The notes: generated by a model from the sequence alone, not told the origin. DNA of 64,000 nt from Mucilaginibacter gossypii (GCF_900100945.1 NZ_FNCG01000003.1:496001-560000); one strand, 5' to 3'; positions 32,267 to 41,037 are shown, numbered from the stretch's first letter. Program-made: numbers and translations.

Positions 32267-32893
32267 ATGGTACAAAAAACTTTATATATAGTACGCCACG
32301 GCCAAACTGAGTATAACAAACTTGGTATTATACAGGGCCGCGGTGTGGATACCGATTTAAATGACGAAGGTCGTAAACAGGCCTGTCAGTTTTTTGAGGC
32401 TTATAAAACCGTTCCGTTTAATAAAATTTACATATCGGCGTTAAAACGTACCCAACAAAGCATTCAGCCTTTTATCGACCTCGGGATACCTTATGAAAAG
32501 CTTTCGGGACTGGATGAGCTGGCCTGGGGCATTCACGAAGGCCAGTCGCCAACTATCGATAATAAGGCCGCTTTCCTGCAGATTATGCGTGATTGGCTGG
32601 ATGGCAAGCTCGACAGTAAATTTGAAGGGGGCGAAAGTCCGCTTGAGGTTGAGGTGCGTCAGCGTGAGGCCATGGAGGTGATTATGAGCCACCCCGAAGA
32701 AAAAACGGTGCTTATATGTATGCATGGCCGTGCTTTGCGCCTTTTGCTTTGTATCCTTACCGGTAAACCCTTATCCGAAATGGATAACTTTCCGCACCAA
32801 AACCTGGTATTATATAAGGTAACCTACAATGGCGAAAGGTTCGAAATTATCGACTTTAACAATGCCGAACATCTCAAACATTCCGAAGAATAG
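32267..32893 (+). CDS. Histidine phosphatase family protein
   Basis: The 208 residues start LYIVRHGQTEYNKLGIIQGRG (RHG motif with the catalytic His), with SALKRTQQSI, the second-acid region DELAWGIHEGQ and LICMHGRALRLLLC (second His). The branch-2 phosphoglycerate-mutase-like fold hydrolyses phosphate esters. It lies between mqnE and mqnA, 13 bases before the latter. A role in menaquinone synthesis is not established. Confidence 0.9.
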   Translation: MVQKTLYIVRHGQTEYNKLGIIQGRGVDTDLNDEGRKQACQFFEAYKTVPFNKIYISALKRTQQSIQPFIDLGIPYEKLSGLDELAWGIHEGQSPTIDNKAAFLQIMRDWLDGKLDSKFEGGESPLEVEVRQREAMEVIMSHPEEKTVLICMHGRALRLLLCILTGKPLSEMDNFPHQNLVLYKVTYNGERFEIIDFNNAEHLKHSEE

Positions 32894-32906
32894 AAATAGC
32901 GAATTT

Positions 32907-33650
32907 GTGAACAAGATTAGAATATCAGCAGTAAGCTACACTAATACCAAACCCTTTTTATACGGCATTCAACATACCGACATTATTAATAAAATCGACC
33001 TGAGCCTTGATATCCCGTCAGATTGTGCCCAAAAGCTTATCGACGACGTGGTTGATATCGGTCTGATCCCGGTTGCTGCAGCACTGAGTTTGCCGCAATG
33101 GGAAATTGTTTCTGATTACTGCATTGGTGCCGTAGGCGCGGTAAACTCCGTTTTTATTTTCAGCAATAGTGATATTAAGGACGTAACTACTATTCAACTC
33201 GATCCGCAGTCGCGCTCCTCAAATAATCTTGCCCGCGTGCTGCTGAAAAACCACTGGTTGGTAAACCCCAAACAGTTAAGTAATGCGCCGGATTATGCTC
33301 AATCTGTAGATGAGAAAACTGCCTTTGTACAAATAGGCGACCGTACCTTCGGTAAAAAGCAGCAATACAAATATGTTTACGACCTGTCCGAAGAATGGCA
33401 AAAAATGACCGGCCTGCCATTCACCTTTGCAGCCTGGATAGCTAATAAACCTATCCCTCAGGATTTTATGGACGAGTTTAATGAGTCACTAAAATACGGT
33501 CTTGATCATCGCGAAGATCTGTTTAAACAACTACCCATGCGTGATGACTTTGACCTGGTCGACTACCTGATGGTTAAAATAGATTATGATTTAACAGCGG
33601 ATAAAAAGAAGGCCCTGTACCTGTTTCATGATTATATAAAGGCGTTGTAA
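32907..33650 (+). CDS. mqnA: Chorismate dehydratase
   Basis: GTG at 32907 is chosen as start (KIRISAVSYTNTKPFLYG follows at once), giving 247 residues, normal for MqnA; the ATG further upstream overlaps the phosphatase by 65 bases and adds a non-family tail. The periplasmic-binding-protein-like fold has DIPSDCAQKLIDDVVDIGLIP (shortened), LDPQSRSSNNLARVLL and IGDRTF. It dehydrates chorismate to 3-[(1-carboxyvinyl)oxy]benzoate, the first futalosine-pathway step. Confidence 0.93.
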   Translation: MNKIRISAVSYTNTKPFLYGIQHTDIINKIDLSLDIPSDCAQKLIDDVVDIGLIPVAAALSLPQWEIVSDYCIGAVGAVNSVFIFSNSDIKDVTTIQLDPQSRSSNNLARVLLKNHWLVNPKQLSNAPDYAQSVDEKTAFVQIGDRTFGKKQQYKYVYDLSEEWQKMTGLPFTFAAWIANKPIPQDFMDEFNESLKYGLDHREDLFKQLPMRDDFDLVDYLMVKIDYDLTADKKKALYLFHDYIKAL

Positions 33651-33799
33651 TCTCTGAACCTGGATTTGGGTGGATTTTTAGGATTACAGGATCAGAATTG
33701 TTTGGTTATGTAATCCAATAATCACATAAATCCCGGTTCTGGCAAAAACAATTCCCTTCTCAATTCCATTGCTTATCTTAAACACAAAAACGTTTATCT

Positions 33800-34612
33800 A
33801 TGAGCAATACTCCCCAACTATTAAAAGGACAAGCTGCCCTCGTAACCGGCGCCGATAGCGGCATTGGCAAAGGTGTCGCATTAGCTATGGCCGCTGCCGG
33901 AGCCAAATTACTGATTAATTATGCCCATAATAAAGCAGCCGCTGATGATGTTATAAGCCAAATCAAGGCCTCAGGCGGCGAGGCATTTGCATTTCAGGCC
34001 GATGTAAGCCATGAGGACGAAGTAAAAACCATGTTTGCCGAAATATTTAAGCAATATGGCACTATTGACATTTTGGTAAACAATGCCGGTTTGCAAAAAG
34101 ATGCCAGATTTGTTGATATGACGCTCGACGATTGGAATAAAGTGATCAGCATTAACTTAACCGGTCAGTTTCTTTGTGCCAGGGAGGCTGCTAAAGAGTT
34201 TATAAAACGCGGTGTTGTTGAAGGCGGAAGCAAAGCTGCGGGCAAAATTATCTGTATGAGCAGCGTGCACGAAGTAATTCCCTGGGCGGGCCATGTAAAC
34301 TATGCGGCCAGCAAAGGAGGTATTATGATGTTTATGAAAAGCATAGCACAGGAACTCGCTCCGCATAAGATCAGGGTGAATGGGATAGGGCCGGGTGCTA
34401 TACAAACACCTATTAATAAGGAAGCCTGGGAAACCTCGGAAGCGCTGGATAAATTATTGACGCTCATCCCTTACAACCGGATAGGCCAGCCGGCTGACAT
34501 CGGAAAACTGGCAGTTTGGCTGGCTTCAGATGATTCGGATTACATTACCGGGGTCACAATTTTTGCAGATGGGGGCATGACTTTGTACCCGGGCTTTGCA
34601 GATAATGGCTAA
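33800..34612 (+). CDS. SDR oxidoreductase, glucose-1-dehydrogenase-like
   Basis: This 270-residue classical SDR has VTGADSGIGKGVALAMA, NNAGLQKDARF, catalytic ICMSSVHEVIPW and YAASKGG (YxxxK), with IRVNGIGPGAIQTPIN and a closing ITGVTIFADGGMTLYPGF. The last stretch and length resemble glucose 1-dehydrogenases of the SDR family. It stands alone and ends at a strong terminator. The exact substrate is inference. Confidence 0.92.
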   Translation: MSNTPQLLKGQAALVTGADSGIGKGVALAMAAAGAKLLINYAHNKAAADDVISQIKASGGEAFAFQADVSHEDEVKTMFAEIFKQYGTIDILVNNAGLQKDARFVDMTLDDWNKVISINLTGQFLCAREAAKEFIKRGVVEGGSKAAGKIICMSSVHEVIPWAGHVNYAASKGGIMMFMKSIAQELAPHKIRVNGIGPGAIQTPINKEAWETSEALDKLLTLIPYNRIGQPADIGKLAVWLASDDSDYITGVTIFADGGMTLYPGFADNG

Positions 34613-34650
34613 ATGACATTTTCATGACAACATAAATCGGTTTAGCAAAG

Positions 34651-34677
34651 AAAAAACGCCATTAATTGGCGTTTTTT
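34651..34677 (+). terminator. Rho-independent terminator after the SDR
   Basis: AAAAAACGCCA and TGGCGTTTTTT form an 11-bp stem with a 5-base loop and T-run. Confidence 0.9.
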
Positions 34678-34803
34678 CTTTTAGATATTGTAAAATATAC
34701 ACTAAGGTTATTGATAAAATTTAAATTTTATGACTATAAAAGGCTATAATTATTAAATATTCATAAAAGTTCAAGAAAATTTTAAATATTGACAAGTGTA
34801 GCG

Positions 34804-34811
34804 TATTTTTG
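34804..34811 (+). promoter_or_regulatory. Candidate -7 element of the secreted protein gene
   Basis: TATTTTTG fits TAnnTTTG exactly, 27 bases before the ATG at 34838. The upstream -33 is unclear (TTGACA at 34789 is too close). Confidence 0.5.
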
Positions 34812-34837
34812 TTGCAGGATTTAAAATTTAAACGAAC

Positions 34838-35314
34838 ATGAAAAAGATATTTTTAACAATAGCAACTGCAGCCTTATTTACCGTTAACGCTTTCGCTGAT
34901 GGTGGCAAAAAATCAGATGGTGGTACCAACGTTTCTTACGTAGCATTACACGGCTTTACTGCTGACTTCGCTGAAGCTACCAACGTTAACTGGACTGTAA
35001 CCAAAAACGTTCAAAAAGCTACTTTCACTGTTGATGGCGTTCAAAAAACTGCTTTCTACAACCTGCAAGGTGAATTTTTAGGTACAACTCAACGTGTTGA
35101 CAACAAAGCTATCCCTGCAAAAGCCCTTCAACAAATCAACAGCGATTACAAAGGTTACGAAGTAGGCGAAGTTATCGTTTACCAGGCTAACACTTCAATC
35201 AATGACGCCATCGAGCCAACTTCATATTTTGTTGACTTGAAAAACGACAAACACGAAGTTTTGGTAAGGATTACTCAACAAGCTAACATCGAGTTTTTCC
35301 AACAAGTAAAATAA
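34838..35314 (+). CDS. Secreted PepSY-like small protein, probably highly expressed
   Basis: The 158 residues begin with a signal peptide (MKKIFLTIATAALFTVNAFA). The mature part (VTKNVQKATFTVDGVQKTAF, LQGEFLGTTQRVDNKAIPAK and KGYEVGEVIVYQ) follows the beta-strand pattern of PepSY-like (DUF2874-type) periplasmic proteins. Codon use is unusually uniform (GCT, GTT, AAC, GAA dominate) compared with neighbours, suggesting strong expression. It forms its own unit between a consensus -7 element and a perfect terminator. Ligand or role unknown. Confidence 0.8.
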   Translation: MKKIFLTIATAALFTVNAFADGGKKSDGGTNVSYVALHGFTADFAEATNVNWTVTKNVQKATFTVDGVQKTAFYNLQGEFLGTTQRVDNKAIPAKALQQINSDYKGYEVGEVIVYQANTSINDAIEPTSYFVDLKNDKHEVLVRITQQANIEFFQQVK

Positions 35315-35339
35315 CTCCGAAAAATTATAACAATGGAAA

Positions 35340-35369
35340 GCCGTCCCGAATATCGGGACGGCTTTTTTT
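35340..35369 (+). terminator. Strong rho-independent terminator
   Basis: A perfect 10-bp stem GCCGTCCCGA / TCGGGACGGC, 3-base loop and seven Ts follow the secreted-protein gene. Confidence 0.95.
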
Positions 35370-35464
35370 ATGATTATAAATCACACTTTTATGTCATAAA
35401 GCGTCTTTTCATAAAACAAAAAGGGTGTTTTCGTCTTTTAAATATTAATTAATATTTACTTCAT

Positions 35465-37672
35465 ATGTCGAAAACAATAATTGTATCAAACCGTTTGCCT
35501 GTTAAAATTTCCAAAACTGATGGTGCATACCATTCATCACCAAGCGAGGGAGGATTAGCTACCGGTTTAGGTTCAATATATAAACAGGGCGATAACGTAT
35601 GGATAGGCTGGCCCGGAATAGAAATTGCGGAGCAGGAAGATAAAGACCAGGTTACAAAAGAACTAAAAGAGTTAAGCCTTATCCCTGTTTTTTTAGATCA
35701 GGAAGAGATCAACCAATACTACGAAGGTTTCAGCAACGAGGTTTTATGGCCCGTTTTTCATTACTATGCATCAACGTATGCAGCATACAAACAATCAAAC
35801 TGGGATTACTATAAAGCGGTAAACAAAAAGTTCAGGGATATGATCCTGAGCATTGCCGGGCCCGGCGACGTGATCTGGATCCACGATTACCAGTTGCTAT
35901 TGTTACCCGCTTTGGTTAGGCAGGAACTGCCGGATGTTTCCATCGGCTTTTTCCTGCACATTCCTTTCCCTTCAAATGAAATGTTCAGGTTGATCCCGTG
36001 GCGTTCGGAACTGCTGGATGGAATGCTTGGCGCCGATCTGATCGGTTTACATACATTTGATGATGTGCGCCACTTTTTAGGTGCGGCTACACGTCTGCTG
36101 CCGGTAACATCCAGTGCCAATATCATCAGCAATGGCGAGCGCTCGGTTGTTATCGAGTCGTTCCCAATGGGTATCGATGAAAAAAGGTATTCGTCGTTAC
36201 CGCTGCAGGAGGATGTAAAACAGCAGATTGAGCTTATTAGAGAGAATTTCCAGAACAAAAAGCTCATCCTTTCTATAGACAGGCTTGATTACAGCAAGGG
36301 GATTCTGCAAAGGCTGGAAGCTTTTCAGCTGCTGCTTGAACAATGCCCGGAGTGTATTGAGCACATTACGCTTTACATGATTGTAGTTCCATCCCGGGAT
36401 ACGGTACCGCAATACGCTCATCTTCGGGATGAAATAGATAAAAAAGTAGGGAAGATCAATGCGTTGTATCGCACTATGGACTGGAGCCCGGTGCACTATT
36501 ACTATCGCTCATTCCCCATTGAAACCTTGTCGGCACTTTATTATTCGGCCGATGTTTGTTTGGTTACACCCATGCGCGACGGCATGAACCTGGTAAGTAA
36601 AGAGTATGTCGCCAGTCGGATAAATAATGATGGTGTGTTGATTATGAGTGAAATGGCAGGATCATCTAAAGAACTTATAGACGCTATAATTGTTAACCCC
36701 AATAATACCGGGGAAGTTTGCCGGGCCATTTTACAGGCTATCAATATGCCGCTTGAAGAACAGCGCCGGCGCATGATCCCGATGAGGCAGCTTGTAGCAA
36801 AGTTCAATACATCGCATTGGGTTAAAATTTTTATGGACAGGCTGAAAGAAGTAAAACTCATGCAGCGCTCCATGCAGGCCAGACACGTAAGTAACACTAC
36901 CGAACAAAGCATTATTAACCGTTATGTGAAAACTAAAAAGCGGATTATCTTTTTGGATTATGACGGCACGCTGGTGAATTTTAAATCAAATATCGATCAG
37001 GCCTCTCCCGATAAGGAGTTATACAATATTATCAATAAACTCGCAGAAGATCCTGCAAATCAATTGGTTTTGATAAGCGGGCGAAAACATGAAAACCTTG
37101 ATGGATGGTTTAAGGAAAACGACATCTATCTTATTGCCGAACATGGTTCATGGTTTAAGCAACCCGGCACTTTATGGCATAAAATAAGCGGGCTAACCGA
37201 TCAATGGAAGCATGATATTTATCCGATATTGGAAACCTATGTTGACCGTACACCAGGCTCGTTCATTGAAGAGAAAACATACTCATTAGTTTGGCATTAC
37301 CGTAAAGCCCAGGCAGGGCTTGGCGAACTAAGGGCTAATGAGTTGATGAATAATCTTAAATATCTTGCAAGCGATAAAGGGTTACAGTTACTGGCAGGGG
37401 ACAAGGTGCTGGAAGTGAAGAATATGGATATAAATAAGGGTAAAGCCGCTTTAACACTTACCGAAGGCCGTGATTATGATTTCATTATAGCTTTCGGCGA
37501 TGATTATACCGACGAAGATATCTTTAAAGCACTGCCCGAAAGTGCTATTACCATTAAAGTTGGCAGTAATCTTTCGGCAGCTAAGTTTTACCTGCGAAAC
37601 CCATCGGAGGTTAGGAAATTGCTGACCAGTTTTGCTAAGTATACGCCGGTTGAGGAACCGGCAGACAAGTAG
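35465..37672 (+). CDS. Bifunctional trehalose-6-phosphate synthase/phosphatase
   Basis: This 735-residue fusion has a GT20 synthase domain (about 1-475: SNRLPVKISK, GGLATGLGS, WIHDYQLLLLPALVR, HIPFPSNEMF, PMRDGMNLVSKEYVA). A HAD phosphatase domain follows (about 490-725: IIFLDYDGTLVNF with DxD, LISGRKHENLDGW, GDDYTDEDIF). It makes trehalose from UDP-glucose and glucose-6-phosphate in two steps. An 18-bp AT palindrome lies just before the ATG. The GH15 hydrolase nearby may be the matching catabolic enzyme. Confidence 0.95.
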   Translation: MSKTIIVSNRLPVKISKTDGAYHSSPSEGGLATGLGSIYKQGDNVWIGWPGIEIAEQEDKDQVTKELKELSLIPVFLDQEEINQYYEGFSNEVLWPVFHYYASTYAAYKQSNWDYYKAVNKKFRDMILSIAGPGDVIWIHDYQLLLLPALVRQELPDVSIGFFLHIPFPSNEMFRLIPWRSELLDGMLGADLIGLHTFDDVRHFLGAATRLLPVTSSANIISNGERSVVIESFPMGIDEKRYSSLPLQEDVKQQIELIRENFQNKKLILSIDRLDYSKGILQRLEAFQLLLEQCPECIEHITLYMIVVPSRDTVPQYAHLRDEIDKKVGKINALYRTMDWSPVHYYYRSFPIETLSALYYSADVCLVTPMRDGMNLVSKEYVASRINNDGVLIMSEMAGSSKELIDAIIVNPNNTGEVCRAILQAINMPLEEQRRRMIPMRQLVAKFNTSHWVKIFMDRLKEVKLMQRSMQARHVSNTTEQSIINRYVKTKKRIIFLDYDGTLVNFKSNIDQASPDKELYNIINKLAEDPANQLVLISGRKHENLDGWFKENDIYLIAEHGSWFKQPGTLWHKISGLTDQWKHDIYPILETYVDRTPGSFIEEKTYSLVWHYRKAQAGLGELRANELMNNLKYLASDKGLQLLAGDKVLEVKNMDINKGKAALTLTEGRDYDFIIAFGDDYTDEDIFKALPESAITIKVGSNLSAAKFYLRNPSEVRKLLTSFAKYTPVEEPADK

Positions 37673-37700
37673 GGTTGAATAGTTTAATTTAAAATTTATT

Positions 37701-37731
37701 ATGTCTGCGGTTTAGCTGCGGGCATTTTTTA
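37701..37731 (+). terminator. Terminator after the trehalose gene
   Basis: ATGTCTGC pairs with GCGGGCAT (two wobbles), 9-base loop, then six Ts. Confidence 0.75.
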
Positions 37732-37759
37732 TATTCGGTTCGCGATAATGTGACCTTTT

Positions 37760-38608
37760 ATGAAAAAAATCAGCCTGCTTGTTTTTGCATTAATGCTTAG
37801 TTGCCATATTATTTATGCGCAAACCCCGGTTTACAAAATTTATGCGGTAAAGTTCGCCGAATCGGGATATCCATTTAAAGTGAGCGATTGGGCATTGAAC
37901 GGCCCCAAAAATGAGCCCGTTAAAATTGATTTTATGGTATGGCTTATCAAAGGTAGCAACGGCAAAAACATTTTGGTTGATGCCGGCTTTTTGCGCGATA
38001 TTGAAGATGCCAAAGAATTTAAACTTAAAACCTATCAACGCCCTGACTCGGCGCTTTTAAAGCTTGGTGTAAAGCCCCAGGATATAACCGATATTATTTT
38101 AAGCCACCCTCACTGGGATCATATAGATGGTTTAAGCCTTTTCCCGAAAGCTAAGGTTTGGATGCAAAAGCTGGATTATGAGTTTTTTGCAGGCGCAGCA
38201 TGGCAAAAAGCAGGAGAGGCAGGTGGTTATGCTAAGCGCGATGTTATCAATACCGTTAATTTAAATTTGGCAGGCAGGCTCAAACTGATAGACGGCGACA
38301 ATAAAGAGATCATTAAAGGTATAAAAGTTTATACAGGTTCAAAGCATACCTGCAATTCGCAATATGTACTGGTGCAAACCGGGAAAAACAGGGTAGTATT
38401 AGCATCTGATAATATCTGGATCTATTATAGCCTTGAGCATTTAGTGCCACCTTCGCAAGGTGGTACGCTTGATCCCCAGGGCTATGTAAAGGCAATGAAA
38501 CGAATGAAAACGCTCGCCAGTGATGTTAAATTTATAATCCCGGGGCATGATGGCAGGCAGTTAGAGTTCTTTCCAAAAGTTGCGGATGGGGTAGTGGAGA
38601 TCAGGTAA
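37760..38608 (+). CDS. Exported metallo-beta-lactamase-fold hydrolase
   Basis: The 282 residues carry a signal peptide (MKKISLLVFALMLSCHIIYA) and the zinc motif LSHPHWDHIDG (HxHxDH). Further zinc ligands are in GSKHTC, LASDNIW and FIIPGHDG. The arrangement, FMVWLIKG...ILVDAGF, resembles N-acyl-homoserine-lactone lactonases and related MBL enzymes, but substrate specificity is unproven. A 274-base 3' segment of this gene plus its flank is repeated downstream (38780-39053). Confidence 0.9.
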   Translation: MKKISLLVFALMLSCHIIYAQTPVYKIYAVKFAESGYPFKVSDWALNGPKNEPVKIDFMVWLIKGSNGKNILVDAGFLRDIEDAKEFKLKTYQRPDSALLKLGVKPQDITDIILSHPHWDHIDGLSLFPKAKVWMQKLDYEFFAGAAWQKAGEAGGYAKRDVINTVNLNLAGRLKLIDGDNKEIIKGIKVYTGSKHTCNSQYVLVQTGKNRVVLASDNIWIYYSLEHLVPPSQGGTLDPQGYVKAMKRMKTLASDVKFIIPGHDGRQLEFFPKVADGVVEIR

Positions 38609-38654
38609 TTATTTAGGTGAATAGCGAATTACTTAATCCAGACTTACGAAGTTT
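38381..38654 (+). repeat. Direct repeat, parental copy (3' end of MBL gene plus flank)
   Basis: This segment covers the last 228 bases of the MBL gene and 46 bases beyond. It is about 92% identical by my count to 38780-39053 (offset 399), without gaps. Confidence 0.9.
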
Positions 38655-38656
38655 TC

Positions 38657-38772
38657 GCCGTTGTTGGTGTTGTCACCAACAATTTTATGCTCAAATTTTT
38701 TTGCTGTATTGTAAATAGTGGTTATAAAAGCGAGTGGATGAAGAAGTTGTTGGTGACAACACCAACAACGGC
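38657..38772. repeat. 116-bp element with 26-bp perfect inverted ends
   Basis: The ends 38657-38682 and 38747-38772 are exact reverse complements. Each end is itself a hairpin (TTGTTGGTG with CACCAACAA around TTGT or ACAA). The 64-base centre is AT-rich and non-coding. It sits precisely between the two copies of the MBL repeat. The form is that of a REP/BIME- or MITE-like element; no transposase is in the window. Confidence 0.85.
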
Positions 38773-38779
38773 ATAAGAA

Positions 38780-39053
38780 GGGAAAAACAGGGTGGTATTA
38801 GCATCTGATAATATCTGGATCTATTATAGCCTTGAGCATTTAGTGCCACCTTCGCAAGGTGGTACGCTTGATCCGGTGGGCTATGTCAAGGCAATGAAAC
38901 GGATGAAAACGCTTGCCAGCGATGTTAAATTTATCATTCCCGGGCATGATGGCAAGCAGCTTGAGATTTTCCCAAAAGTTGTAGATGGGGTGGTGGAGAT
39001 CAGGTAATTATTTAGGTGAACAGCGAATTGGTTAATCCAGACTTACGAAGTTT
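38780..39053 (+). pseudogene. Remnant of a tandem MBL-hydrolase paralogue
   Basis: It encodes the last 76 residues of the MBL protein again (VLASDNIWIYYSLEHL through FIIPGHDGKQLEIFPK and VVDGVVEIR) but has no 5' part; an ATG-like GTG/Met at 38792 is not a natural start. Of about 19 differences inside the coding part, most are silent (e.g. CGA/CGG, CTC/CTT, AGT/AGC, ATC/ATT, TTA/CTT), with about four amino-acid changes. So the two copies diverged while both coded for protein, before the 5' part was lost next to the palindromic element. Confidence 0.8.
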
Positions 39054-39072
39054 CTAAAAACTTCGTAAGTCT
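39039..39072. repeat. Perfect 15-bp hairpin between convergent genes
   Basis: AGACTTACGAAGTTT and its exact complement surround a four-base loop. Half of it (AGACTTACGAAGTTT) also ends the first MBL repeat copy. There is no T-run, so it is a palindromic repeat more than a terminator. Confidence 0.75.
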
Positions 39073-39107
39073 TACCTGCTGCCAATTTATGCAAGAGAAG
39101 ATTAATC

Positions 39108-40892
39108 CTACAAAAATATCGGCCTGTCCAATTTCATGGCAATCCGGTACGCTGCATTCATCAAACCCACATGGCTATATGCCTGGGGGAAATTACCCCA
39201 CTGGCTTCCGTCGCGCTCGTCGACATCCTCGCTAAAGAGCAACAGGTGATTGGAGTATTGCAGCAGGTTGCCAAACTCGCGCTGGGCATCATCCAAACGG
39301 CCAACAGCAGCCAGCGCTTCTACATACCAAAATGCACAGATCAGGAAAGTAGTTTTAGGCTTACCAAAATCGTCGGTATATAAATACCTGTAAAATAATC
39401 CATTAGGAGTCTTTAGCTCTTTTTCTAATGCAACTAAATGATCCTTCGCTTTCTGCGAATTTGGGTCAAGATAGTTCATCATAATCAATTGCAAAGTGCT
39501 GGCGTCAAGGTTACTGCTCCCGGCCGAGTTGGTGTAAACCTTGCGCGCAGGATCATAGCAGCTCTCGATATGCGCGGCTGCACGTTCTTTAAGAGAAATG
39601 GCCTTATCTATCAATTCCTGGTTTTGGATGGTACGCGCCATTTTTTCGGCAGCAGATGCACCTGCCCATTGAAACAGGTTACTGTAACAATGGATGTTGG
39701 CCATATTCCTGAACTCCCAGATCCCTGCATCTTTTTCGTCGATAGTATGTTCTATTTTGCTTAACAAAAACTCCACCCAGTGTACGGAGTCTTTTCGTTC
39801 CGAAAAAACAAAGCGGTGATCGGTGTATAATGGGAGCAGGGAGATCAATACCTGGCCGTAGATGTCATTCTGAATGTGCTCAGATGCCTGGTTACCAATG
39901 CGTACCGGCTGGTTGCCCATATAGCCTGCTAAATCAGTTAAAATATGCTCTACAAGGTCTTTTTTACCGGTAATGCCATAAAGCGGCTGATAACGTTCCA
40001 TTTCCGAAAAGGTGATATCAGTAACATAGCCAAAATACTTCTCCATCTCCTCAAAATGGCCAATGTGGTTTAGCGCGGTTATTACGTAATAAGTATCGCG
40101 CAGCCAGCAATAACGATAATCCCAGTTACGGCCGCTTCCCGGCGATTCGGGCAGGCTTGTGGTGCTTGCGGCGATAATGGCACCGGTATCCTCATACTGG
40201 TGTATTTTAAGGGCCAAAGCAGAGCGGATTACAAAGGGCTGAAAATAAGTAGCAATTGACGAGTGTTTGATCCATGTACGCCAGTATTGCACGGTTTCGG
40301 CCAAAAACCGATCAGCTGTGCTGACGAGCGGCGCTTCAAGCGGTTCGCCGTAGGTCATGGCCAGGTACTTGGCTTCATTGAGTACAAAAGCCTGTCCATC
40401 AAAAACATAACTTATGGGGATATTGGTGGTAAGGCGGATGTTTTCTTCGCCGCCCAGATATTGGATATGATTGCTACCACGGTTTACACTCAACTTAACA
40501 GCACCATATACAGATACTGGGGCGCACTTTACAATGATGCGCGGTGAGCCCTCAATAACCTCAATTTTCCTGATCAGCATTAATGGTTTATAATAACGCT
40601 GATGCTGGTAAAACCTTGGTGCAAAATCGGTTATGCGATATTTACCGCCGCTTGCAGGGCATATTTCAGTAATTAAAATATTGGTATTTTCCAGGTAATG
40701 TTGATTGGTAGTGTATTCCCCTTCCGGACGGATCGAGAATTCGCCGCCCTTATCTTTATCAAGCAGGCCGCCAAAAATAAAGGTACTGTCGAACCGGGGC
40801 CAGCACAGCCAGTCGACATTGGTGTTTTTATTAATATGGGCTAAAAAGGCGCAATTGCCAATTATACCGGTATCATAGGTGTGTTTACTCAT
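39108..40892 (-). CDS. Glycoside hydrolase family 15 (glucoamylase/trehalase-like)
   Basis: The 594 residues show the GH15 layout: an N-terminal beta-sandwich (IGNCAFLAHINKNTNVDWLCWPRFDS, shortened) and an (alpha/alpha)6 barrel with GSGRNWDYRYCWLRDTYY, the general-acid region DAGIWEFR and the C-terminal YSHVGLMNAAYRIA. Bacterial cytoplasmic members act as alpha,alpha-trehalases or glucan hydrolases. No signal peptide is visible. Placement near the trehalose synthase suggests a trehalase; this is inference from context. Confidence 0.92.
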   Translation of the reverse strand: MSKHTYDTGIIGNCAFLAHINKNTNVDWLCWPRFDSTFIFGGLLDKDKGGEFSIRPEGEYTTNQHYLENTNILITEICPASGGKYRITDFAPRFYQHQRYYKPLMLIRKIEVIEGSPRIIVKCAPVSVYGAVKLSVNRGSNHIQYLGGEENIRLTTNIPISYVFDGQAFVLNEAKYLAMTYGEPLEAPLVSTADRFLAETVQYWRTWIKHSSIATYFQPFVIRSALALKIHQYEDTGAIIAASTTSLPESPGSGRNWDYRYCWLRDTYYVITALNHIGHFEEMEKYFGYVTDITFSEMERYQPLYGITGKKDLVEHILTDLAGYMGNQPVRIGNQASEHIQNDIYGQVLISLLPLYTDHRFVFSERKDSVHWVEFLLSKIEHTIDEKDAGIWEFRNMANIHCYSNLFQWAGASAAEKMARTIQNQELIDKAISLKERAAAHIESCYDPARKVYTNSAGSSNLDASTLQLIMMNYLDPNSQKAKDHLVALEKELKTPNGLFYRYLYTDDFGKPKTTFLICAFWYVEALAAVGRLDDAQREFGNLLQYSNHLLLFSEDVDERDGSQWGNFPQAYSHVGLMNAAYRIAMKLDRPIFL

Positions 40893-41037
40893 AGATAGCT
40901 GTTATTAATTTCAAACTTCAACAACACAGCCTTTGTAATGTTGGCGTAAATAATGCGATTATTTAAAGTTTGTTTGCATTTGTTTATGAATGTATAGTAA
41001 CTTAGTCGTATTAAATTACCATCAAAAATCTATCATC

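Noticed and set aside
32829..32906. Upstream ATG extension of mqnA
   Set aside because: It would overlap the phosphatase gene by 65 bases and adds residues unlike MqnA; the GTG at 32907 begins the conserved sequence.
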